NCBI RefSeq assembly: GCF_905220565.1
Contig: NC_059394.1
Location: 3,479,501 to 3,543,500, forward strand
Length of the DNA: 64,000 bases
Direction of reading: 5' to 3'
DNA from: Melitaea cinxia
Taxonomy: Eukaryota > Arthropoda > Insecta > Lepidoptera > Nymphalidae
Positions 9,102 to 18,348 of the stretch are shown here, piece after piece. The position numbers and the translations under genes are program-made. Below the pieces are notes generated by a model. The model saw only the letters and a program-made list of their open reading frames with translations. It ran no database searches and was not told the DNA's origin. How positions within the stretch are numbered: position 1 is the first letter of the stretch; every line of letters starts with the position of its first letter.

Positions 9102-10284
9102 ATATTTTTTTTTATTAGTATGATCGAATTAAGTTCCATTAATACTTTTGTTATATATCTTCAAAGTTCACAAACTAAATATCATCTATTTTATAGAATG
9201 TCTAGAATTTAATAACTATAATTTTTAAATAATGAAAAATACGCGGATATTGTACCAGAATACGTTAAAATGTTATTTTTCCAGCAATTTTTTTCGATTT
9301 CCGTACGATTTCACCATCATATCCTGATTTGGCGAACGTGAGATTACCTCCGGCGTAGGTATTGTCAAATAAAATAAATTCAAAATCTAAAAGGAAAAAC
9401 AGACGAAGGGAAACAACCTTTACCATTGTGGATATCAGGCTTAGAATATCGTTATGTTACATCCCTGTACTGTAGGGATTCATAATGAGTAAGTGCTTCA
9501 TCAGCACCTTTAACTCCAGAGATTTATTCTATAGTAAAAGTTCGAGTGCAGTTCGGATCTAATCGCGGAACCATTAACACTTGCCGCATTTCTTATCTCT
9601 AAGTTGTCCTACTTTATATTATAAATTAATTAGTGTTAATAAATAAATTATTTTTTTTTTTAATTTTATTTTTCCAATGATAACAGTTCGAAACATTTTC
9701 GAGATTTGTATTTATTCTCATCTGATTCTCGGGCTCTCTCTATTCACGATTTCTATACTAGACCAACTCAGCTTATGAGTATTAAAGGATTATTCGAAGT
9801 ACTCGAGTGTAAACTGGGTTTAGATCTTAGTATTTGTGCTCGCATTCGGCGAGTTATTTGTCAAATTATTCGTCCAAGTGTCTAAGTGGGGCTTAAACTA
9901 CATGACATAAGATGACACGTAATATGTTACCGCAAACTTCCGCGGAGATCATAGCCGCAGCCACATTGTATACCAGAAAATTTAACGTAACCTGATAGTG
10001 AAATCATTACAATTTGGACGAAGTTTTGCAATATTCAGATGATTTATATAAACAAACTTTTTGAATTACTAGTCTTGATTGATAGATGACACACAATTTA
10101 ATAGATAATTTTTACTATGACAGAGCTTAGCTGTAGTAGAAATCCTAGCTGTATTAGTGATCTGGTGTTTTGACCACTATTATATCGCACATAAACTGTA
10201 TTGTTATTATATATCTAATTGACGTTAGAAAAGCGAAATTACCTATGCTCCCCTCTTAGTTCCATTAATTTTAGATTAGTTAGT
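9102..10284. other. No gene seen; AT-rich DNA
   Basis: No ORF, RNA or repeat family recognised apart from A/T tracts. Confidence 0.55.
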
Positions 10285-10420
10285 CAGTTCAGCCTATTAC
10301 AGTCTACTGCTGGATATAGGCCTCTCCAAGTCCGTGCCAGACATCCCGGTTTTCTACAATCCTCATCCAGCCTACACCGGCAATCTTACGTAGATCGTCA
10401 GCCCAGCGGCCGGAGGACAT
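10285..10420 (-). mobile_element. RTE-type LINE 3' fragment (C-terminal coding)
   Basis: The minus strand encodes 'RWADDLRKIAGVGWMRIVEN' then RDVWHGLGEAYIQQ, ending at TAG (10304-10306). This 'W.DDL....G..W...A.DR..W..LGEAYVQQ' pattern is the familiar C-terminus of insect RTE-type LINE polyproteins. The coding end and short 3' UTR ('GGCCTATATCCAGCAGTAGA...ATAGGCTGA') are the same sequence found at the 3' ends of SINE-A and SINE-B. It is a 5'-truncated copy; no clear TSD was found. Confidence 0.65.
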
Positions 10421-11370
10421 CGAATTCAAAATTCCCACAAACTTTTTATTTTAGGAAAGAATAACCAAAGGCAACACACGTAGCAAAATATAAATGAATA
10501 AATGTATTTATATTGTCATATTAGTTGGGAATTTTAGAAAATTTGTTGCTATCACAAACGTTGCTGATATAAAATCCCACCTGTATTATTATCTATTCGG
10601 ACATAATAATAATTTTATGTGATTATATGTTATTTCGTATTTCTAAATTCTTTATGATCTTTAGAATTACTACAACATTTGTCAAGAATTTACAATTTTT
10701 GCTTTAATACACATTTTACATCTACACTAGGCTATTTGGTTTGTAATAATTATAATGATCTATTCGTTATGGTATGGTATGGTATGGTATGGTCTGTAGG
10801 TTATAAAATATCATATTGTAACTATAGCTGACAATAAAACCGGCGAAAATCGAAACTAATTTTAAGCAAATCGATGTAGAAATCCATCTTATCTCAGGGC
10901 CGTCAATTATTCTATTCAAATATATTTTGTCTAATACATCACGCACTCAATAACATAGGCTTATGTCATCTGACCGCAAAAACCGCACATATTACATTAT
11001 AGTACAGGTGAATTGTTGATAGTGTGTAATTGGGCAAAAGTAACCACAACTAAGCCTAACGTTACCAACTCACGCCAAAACGCAAGATCGATGAGCAAGG
11101 ATGGACAAAATAGCTCGAGCGAATCAAGAGCCTCTGTGATATACATAAGCAAGGTAAAGACGAGTTAATTTATGCAAGATAAATTGTTAGTTTTCATTTA
11201 GGAATTATGATGATGAAATGTGCTCAATCGGATTGGTGTCGTTTAAGTGTCATACAAAAAGCCGCGACGGCTTTCTTTTCTTTCGACTGTGACATAATTG
11301 TAACTGTAATTTTTATCGACTGATTTTATGTGAACAATAAAAATGCACAACTGTCTCAATATGAGCCTGG
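10421..11370. other. No gene seen; contains an (ATGGT)5 microsatellite
   Basis: AT-rich DNA without coding signal. A perfect (ATGGT)5 run lies at 10769-10793. Confidence 0.6.
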
Positions 11371-11384
11371 TAGAGAAGAAATAT

Positions 11385-11480
11385 GGGCAAAACACATGAG
11401 TTCACGTTATTTTTGGCGTAAGCTTGTGGAGGCCTATGTCCAGCAGTGGACTGTATAGGCTGTAATGATGATGATGATGA
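11385..11480 (+). mobile_element. 5'-truncated SINE-B copy with TSD
   Basis: A 96-bp insert running from 'GGGCAAAACACATGAGTTCA' to 'GTGGACTGTATAGGCTGTAA' with a (GAT)n tail. It is bordered by the perfect 14-bp repeat TAGAGAAGAAATAT (11371-11384, 11481-11494). Long TSD, 3' end intact and 5' truncation are the marks of target-primed reverse transcription. Confidence 0.85.
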
Positions 11481-11666
11481 TAGAGAAGAAATATTTACAT
11501 CTACATTAAAACTGTTTAATAAATGCTGCATATATTTAATAATTATTTTAAGATATCGATTTGATATTTATGAAAAAATTTATTATATTTTGAAGGTCGA
11601 AATAATATCGTTACAGATAATAATGATAATCTGAAGTCGTTCTGTAATTTCAATATATACAAGTAA

Positions 11667-11739
11667 GTTTCCGTGGTGTAGCGGTTATCACATCTGCCTA
11701 ACACGCAGAAGGCCCCCGGTTCGATCCCGGGCGGAAACA
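11667..11739 (+). tRNA. tRNA-Val (AAC)
   Basis: A 73-nt cloverleaf, nearly identical to the gene at 9029 (two differences: T27, restoring the T-A anticodon-stem pair, and C instead of T in the variable region). Anticodon loop CTAACAC gives AAC. Box A and B regions are intact, and TTTTT follows directly. No flanking TSD or A-tail is visible, which argues for a genuine gene over a retroposed copy. Confidence 0.95.
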
Positions 11740-12273
11740 TTTTTATTTTAGTTTTAATTTTTATTACTAAAGATAATATAACCATATCAACATAAATTTA
11801 ATAAATACGAGTCCAAATTGCCAATGAAAACCTCTAAAAATAGTATTTTTTACAACATTACAACCAGATATTGCAATAAAAATACTAAAAGATTAACCAT
11901 ATCTTAAGTCGCAAGTTGAAACTTCTCACTTTACATATGTTAGTAAGCTTTGTGTTAAGAGAGGCAAATTTAATTAACTACCTTTTGTTAGAGGAAACTT
12001 CGGATTTCAGGAATTAAGTTAAATATTAAACCGCCATTGTGTGCTGTTTAATTTCGTCCCAAACTTTGTAATATTATATGTTTAGTTTACGTATTTTGCT
12101 CATCACATTGGTCCTTTGTTTGTTTACGGTTTAGGAGGAATGAAACTTTCGAGTGATTTTGGAAACTCGATGGTTTTAAGTGCTCTCGTGATTTTGGTTT
12201 CAAATATTTGGGATTTGAGCATAAGTAATTCATTGTACCCCTTAATGTTCTGTGGCTTAAATTGCCATATATT
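11740..12273. other. No gene seen; AT-rich DNA
   Basis: Short chance ORFs only. Confidence 0.55.
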
Positions 12274-12282
12274 TTTCTCCTT

Positions 12283-12499
12283 AAAAGTATCGGTTTCTTA
12301 ACAGTTTATTTTTCCATGGACGGGGCGTTAACCCACCGCAAAACCTCCATAATGCTGGAGGACCACACCCGTTGTTGGTCAGCGAGTCCATCGGACTGGC
12401 GCGAGATAGCTCTGGACCGGGATCGCTGGAGACTTTTGGTGTCGGAGGTCAAAATCCACTACGGGTCGCTGAGCCAGAGGAGTAAAGTAAGTAAGTAAG
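12283..12499 (+). mobile_element. RTE-type LINE 3' fragment with (GTAA)n tail
   Basis: Coding in one frame reads 'DHTRCWSASPSDWREIALDR' then DRWRLLVSEVK, a C-terminal 'W.eiA.DR..WR.LV' ending characteristic of RTE-like LINEs. The end is a short GTAA tandem tail instead of poly(A), also typical of the RTE group. A 9-bp repeat TTTCTCCTT at 12274-12282 and 12500-12508 is a likely TSD. The first ~40 bases do not look coding. It represents a different subfamily from the 10285-10420 copy. Confidence 0.6.
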
Positions 12500-12535
12500 T
12501 TTCTCCTTCAAAACTTGCAAACTGTATTCACTTTA

Positions 12536-12620
12536 GCCTGTAATATCCTACTTCTGGACATAGGCCTCTTTGCCCATGTAGGAGAAGGATCAGAGCTTAA
12601 TCCAATTCGCTACTCTAAAT
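12536..12620 (-). mobile_element. SINE-A 3' fragment
   Basis: The minus strand carries the SINE-A 3' block ('GATTAAGCTCTGATCC...CCTATGTCCAGAAGTAGGATATTACAGGCT'), diverged and without a tRNA head. Confidence 0.6.
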
Positions 12621-12625
12621 GTATT

Positions 12626-13243
12626 AATGAATTCAGTTTAGACACTGAGTTTAGATATTAATAAGTAGACAGTCTTCTCGTTATTTCCTTAGACATTGAA
12701 TAAGCGAAATAATAAAAAAATGCCATAATTAGGTAGCAGTTTGCTTCTACCATCTTAAAATATACCATAGAAATAAATGCACGTTATTTAAAAGCAAATT
12801 AAACAGTTTTTTAAATAATATGTCTGTCAGCACTTATATATTATTAAATTATGCTACTCTCAACAATTCTACTTAAGATGATAAAAAAAATTATTTTATA
12901 AAGAAAAAGGTTTATGAGACGATAAAATAAATTACTTTAATCCGCTTAAGCGGGTAATACGTTAGAGATATATGTAGACTATCATTTTATGCTATAAAAA
13001 TATTAAATGACTAACAACAGCAATATTTCTGCTTAAGCTCCAACTATTAGACACCTGGACGGCGTTATTACAGTTCAATTAATCGTAGCTCGGTAAATGA
13101 AGTTTAACTCCACTTTCTATACCTATAGGCATTTTTAATTAAAGTCTCACCGTTAAGCGTACATCGTCCTGTGTATATTAGAGGCGGTGGAGAGTGGAAT
13201 TGCTCTCTAATCAATAAACATTATCTGTATTTATTACAATACT
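12626..13243. other. No gene seen; AT-rich DNA
   Basis: No feature recognised. Confidence 0.55.
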
Positions 13244-13254
13244 TTAAGTCTACA

Positions 13255-13623
13255 ATTTCATGTGGTATCGGCCGAGTAGAAAAGAACTAACTCCTTTCTT
13301 CCCGTGGGGGTCGTAAAAAGCGTCCGAGGGATAAACCTGGTTCAAAACCATCAGGGTTCTGGAGAAGGAAAACTTCACTTGGAACCCGGAATGAGGTCTC
13401 CGTCAAGCATTCGTAGCATAGCTCTGAAATGCGAAAGATTCCTGTAGTTGAACTGGCTCCACACGTATCGACACGTCGTTCCTGTGGACCTAGCCAGTGA
13501 GGTCGAGAGGGTAGCGCAGAGCTTAGGCAGCTCTACGTTTTTCTGAAGAATGTCCTAGGCGACGCAGTGTCTGTCTGACACCGTCTAAATCGTCTGCAAT
13601 AGACGGACTAAGGTCAATGATGA
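13255..13623 (+). mobile_element. SINE-like retroposon with TSD
   Basis: A 369-bp moderately GC-rich element flanked by the perfect 11-bp repeat TTAAGTCTACA (13244-13254, 13624-13634), ending in GTCAATGATGA. It has no open frame or obvious tRNA head. Its early segment 13296-13335 ('CTTCCCGTGGGGGTCGTAAA'...) matches the internal module of SINE-B, while the rest, including the 3' tail, is unrelated. It could be a SINE or a short LINE 3' end. Confidence 0.65.
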
Positions 13624-13634
13624 TTAAGTCTACA

Positions 13635-14241
13635 CATAATCTAAAGAATTTAATACTTGCCGTCTTAAAAAGAGTAAAAATGTATGTTTACAAATATCGA
13701 AGGAATCTGTATATAAGAAACATTCCTGTTTTCATAATCCTACTTTCTTCCAAATCGAAATAAAAGATCGAATATAAAATATATTACCACTTGAAATAAG
13801 TATATTTGAATTTCAGACACCATTTTGCTCAAGATTTAAAGCATTAGTTATTCCAATGCATTGACATAAATTTTACAGTAATCGAATTAAATCCTCAAGT
13901 TTTAATCTCTCTCCGGAACTTTAATAAGATAGAACTCATCACTAAAGTATGTACTCAATAATGTCGAGAATCGCATAAAGTCTGCAGGTTGTGCGAGTTC
14001 AAGACTCCCTTTGAGCATTTTAAAGCATTTCCAAGTTCGAGCGACTTGGAATAATAAAAGTCGATCAATGTCTCGGATGGTTCTTGACGATTTCCGTCGA
14101 TTGTCGTCATAAAATAAGGCGCTTAAAGGTTTTGAATAGTTTTTTAACATTTAATGCTTAAAAATAAAATTTCATAATTGAATAACTACTTTTCGAACTT
14201 TTCGACTGAATCCATTGTTGGCTGATATTTTTTAATTTTGA
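13635..14241. other. No gene seen; AT-rich DNA
   Basis: An 82-codon minus-strand ORF (13902-14150) has no recognisable protein features and no neighbouring gene signals, so I do not call it. Confidence 0.5.
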
Positions 14242-14429
14242 GACATTATATGTTATATGTTATTAACCCCTCTCAATCCCCCCCGCTTATAACTTAGCTG
14301 TATGAAAACTACATGTTGACTGATTCTCAGACCTACCCGATTTGCACACAAAATTTCATAGAAAACAGTCCAGCCGTTTTGGAGGAGTATTGTAACTACC
14401 ATTGTGACACGAGAATTTTATATATAAGA
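14242..14429 (-). mobile_element. Helitron-like element, 3' end missing
   Basis: On the minus strand it begins A|TCTTATATATAAAATTCTCG and matches the complete copies at 31581-31788 and 52749-52966 through the C-rich 'AACCCC' section, but the CAGCTAG terminus is lost. Confidence 0.65.
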
Positions 14430-14464
14430 TTTTTCACTTAATTTTTTGTTCAATCACAATAAAA

Positions 14465-14607
14465 TTAAAAAAAAAGCTATGTCACTCCTAAATAGTGTAG
14501 CTTTCTGTTAGTGAAAGAATTTTCCTGATCGGATCAGTATTTGCGAAGATAACCCCCTACAAACAAACAAAGTTAAAAATTTTACCTCTTTATAAAATAA
14601 GTATAGA
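14465..14607 (-). mobile_element. Helitron-like element, partial
   Basis: The minus-strand 5' end A|TCTATACTTATTTTATAAAG and the 'GAAAGCTACACTAT' block match the element at 5495-5705. The 3' GC-rich hairpin and CTAG are missing. Confidence 0.6.
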
Positions 14608-14648
14608 TTTTGCAAAAAATATAATACCATCAATGTATCTGAGATTGC

Positions 14649-14994
14649 TGTAATTTTTTTATTATTATTATTACAGCCTATACAGTCCACTGCTGGACAT
14701 AGGCCTCCACAAGTTGACGCCAAAAATAACGTGAACTCATGTGTTTTGCCCATAGTCACCACGCTGGGCAGGCGGGTTGGTGACCGCAGTACTGGTTTTG
14801 TCGCACCGAAGACGCTGCTGCCCGTCTTCGGCCTGTGTATTTCAAAGCCAGCAGTTGGATGGTTATCCCGCCATCGGTCGGCTTCTTAAGTTCCAAGGTG
14901 GTTGTGGAACCTTGTTATCCCTTAGTCGCCTCTTACGACACCCACGGGAAGAGAGGGGGTGGCTAAATTCTTTAGTGCCGTAGCCACACAGCAA
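14649..14994 (-). mobile_element. SINE-B, near full length
   Basis: On the minus strand it runs from 'TGCTGTGTGGCTACGGCACT' through the conserved 'CTTCCCGTGGGTGTCGTAAG' module to the RTE-like 3' end and an (AAT)n tail. It matches the copies at 57845-58115 and 58941-59287 over its whole length. A 68-codon open frame inside is incidental. No convincing TSD was found here. Confidence 0.7.
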
Positions 14995-16073
14995 TTTTAT
15001 GGATAACATTAATAAAAATTTTTTTTTTTAAGACAGGAACTAAACCTTAAAATTAATTTTAGATTTAAGTTAAGTAATAGAGGTCTATTAGTCTAGGTAT
15101 AATTTTAGAAAAGAGATTTAGATCATTGACTTTGTAATAAAGTATCAAACGACCTTTCATTAATTCATAAAAAAAGCAAAACCAAAACAAAAGATAGAAG
15201 TAATAATAATAATAATAATTAAACACTTATATTTTACGAATGATACGATCTGTCACGATTCAGCCTTTAACATTCCACCGCTGCGCAAAGACCTCTTTCT
15301 CCATGTAGAAGAATAATGAAATGATACATAGAATGAAATACCAGAAAATACTGAGCAGATCATAAGTACTTTCAAATTGAAGTCATGCAGCGATCGCCTT
15401 ATTTCACAATCCATTAGAGATTCCTCAAAGATATCAATTATTAAAGTGTTAGGCCAAAATCAACTTTAGTACCAAGTCGTAAGGAACAAAAAACAGGTGC
15501 AGTCGTCGCTAAAGTTAGTCGATATTCGGTAGACTATTCAACAAGTTTTCCGATTGGAAATTGGATCATCGAAATTTTCTCCGTCGCTACATTTTTTTTT
15601 TTACTTTGTAACATATTTTGAACTGGACGTAGAGTAATTTAAGTTTACCCAACTCGTATGTAAAGTGTAGGTAAAATTATTTTTCTAATCTAAAGCTAAC
15701 TTTTTAGTTACGATCACATGAAGTTCAGTCATGCGTCTGTAAAGCTTTTTTCATCTATTGAGAAATTTAATTTTACAACACAAAATACTTGTTTTGTTGC
15801 GAAAACATCAAAGACAGTTGGAATTATTTCGATTAGAAGCTTAAACGAACTGATTCTCAAAGGGAATTCCAGTTGCTTCTTCTTCGTTTGTAAAAGAAAT
15901 ATTACGGAACAAATTAAAAAAAAAATATCATTTTTTAAATAAAGATTAAATGTCTTATTTTTATCCCTCTTGCTTCCGGCAGACCAAGGTAACATTTAAT
16001 TAAAGTAAAAGATGATGTTAGATTGCTCGCAACTAGAGTAAGTAGTCTAAAATAGAACATTGTTACCTTCAAT
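14995..16073. other. No gene seen; one SINE-A scrap
   Basis: AT-rich DNA with overlapping chance ORFs on both strands near 15.7-16.0 kb. 15259-15315 is a diverged minus-strand SINE-A 3' fragment ('TTCTACATGGAGAAAGAGG'). Confidence 0.5.
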
Positions 16074-16280
16074 ATGCTCGTATTTGTTCTAACACCGACA
16101 CAATTTCACTCTACGAGTGGTTTGATAGTTTCATGCGAAGTTGTGAGCGGTGTATTAAACATGAAAATTGTCTTCATTATTGGTGTCTCACAGGGTAGTG
16201 TGCTCTCTCCTCTTCTATTTCCCATATTTATATATAAGCGTAATAAGCTCCTCGCTAAAAAAGTCTCACGTTTGTCCTAA
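16074..16280 (+). pseudogene. Reverse transcriptase remnant (LINE)
   Basis: A short frame contains 'IGVSQGSVLSPLLFPIFI', which matches the RT motif 'GVPQGSVLSPLLFNIFI' found just before the catalytic YADD box in Jockey/CR1/I-type LINEs. The FADD/YADD box itself and all other domains are absent. Upstream residues are unrelated in look, so only about 16176-16235 is secure. Confidence 0.55.
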
Positions 16281-18184
16281 TAACCAGCAGGTGTAAGGTT
16301 TGGCTCTAATTTACGCTAGTAATAATGCAGTCTGTAAACGAAAGCCTAATGTAATATAAGAAAGTCTAGTGTAATATAAAGTAGTTCGAAGAATCACTTT
16401 AAAAATTAATAAATTATTATCAGAGGTTCATTTAGGAGTTATAATTTGTTTCGTTAAGCTGGCATATTGATTAATTAATTAAAATGTCAGAAAAACTTCT
16501 AAATTGATACTAATTTTGTTTGAAAAGTTTAATAAGGAAAAACTTGTGGAAATTTTTTAATTTTATATTATTGATACACCATATTGAACGATTAACATTT
16601 TTTAACACACAGAGAATAGACAGGAGGAGAACAAAGACAATTGACAAACCTTGTCTTCCTAAAATATTTACTAGATGGCGACACAAGTATTATTATTATT
16701 TTACAGATATAACATTTGCAATACAACTTAGCACTTTCGTAGACTTAGCAATTGGTACACAGACTAGTCTGGCTCTCGTCTAACTGACGAATCAAGAAAT
16801 AAGCTTCCTTCAGAATTCATGTATCCGATGTATCCTCAGATATCGTAAATTTGATTATATCTTTTTTAAAATTTTCTTCTTATTGGGTTATTTTATGATA
16901 TCCAAACATTACACCTGTAAAATGTAAGTTAATAGCAATAATAATATTTAGCTTACTACAATTACAGTTCAGCGGAAAGTTAATATCGAAAGGAAATGAA
17001 ATGTTGCAGGAACTGCTTCATACTTCATTATGTATCTATAATGAGAAAGGAGATATTCCCATTGAAGTTACACGACACTATGTATTGAAGTTCTTCCTAC
17101 CGCTTGTCTGCAATTGGGTCGAGGTCACACGAAGTACTATATTTCGTTCCTCGAGTGTTCTCGACATTCAAAATCAACGTGTCATGTTGTGCCTCGCATA
17201 ATGATGTTATGTAATTAGAGTTGCTGTTTTTATATATACATAATTATATTTTGTCATTATAGCTCATTCGTACATAGCACATACAATACATTCCACGCAA
17301 TTTCACCGATCTTTTAATTTTACGTAGGTACTATGCAGCGTGTAAAGCTGTTTAAATATTTTTTTAATAATCAGAACTTTAATTAATCGAACACCAGCAG
17401 CCAGTTTATGGTTTTATATATTAGAAAAAATTCTGATTATAGTAATTTATATAAAATACAGTTATAATATCTTTAATATATTTTCTTAAAATATAGTGTT
17501 TACAAATAGTTTTACGTTTCAGATGAACGCGACTGAGGATGTGCATCTTATTTTGATGTATTATGATTTTAATATTATGATTGTATTTAGCAAATCAGTT
17601 ACTGGATCTTATATACTTTAACGGAGAATAAAAATAAATAAAATATTGAGTCGTTAAAACATTTCAGTCATATACCAGCTTTAGTTTTGTTTTATAGATG
17701 GTTGAAGGAAAGTCTTTATCAATTACGAGGTATGTAAAATAATTTAAAAAAGAGAGTTAAAATAATTTAACATTCATATATTTGTTTAAGGTTTTATAAT
17801 TATATATTAAGAAGTCGGTTAACTAGGTTGTTATGTCACCGAAATGCCACAAAATAAGATAAACGAAAATGCGTTAGCTTCCCTATAATTTAAGGATTGA
17901 GATGTCTCTAATAAAACATACTTTATTTATTACATATAGCTTTTAGTTATTTATCGTGAAGACCTATTTTGTTGAACTATGATTTCTTTTCAAATATGTA
18001 TAGTTAAATGTTTTTAAAATGTTGCTATTTTGCTAGGTACTTATTCCTAATAAAATAATAATAATAATAATAATAGTACTTATTAAATTATTTTTTTTAT
18101 TATAATTTTCAGAATTTATATAAATTTGTTACACTTTTTAGGAAAACGTCTAAACTTAGTTCATTTTGTTTTATTGCCTAAAAT
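16281..18184. other. No gene seen; AT-rich DNA
   Basis: No coding signal; a (AAT)n tract near 18055. It ends at the target site of the R1-clade LINE. Confidence 0.55.
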
Positions 18185-18348
18185 AACTTAACGTTGGGGG
18201 AGTCCCCAAGTGTTTCTAGCTACGTCCTCGTCGTCTCCCCTGGACCCTGTCCTGACCCCGGTAACGCAGGTGGCAGGCAGGTGACTGAATGCTATAGGCT
18301 ATACTTGGTTGTGGATTATTTTGTCTTTGTGACTGCGATTGTTAAACG

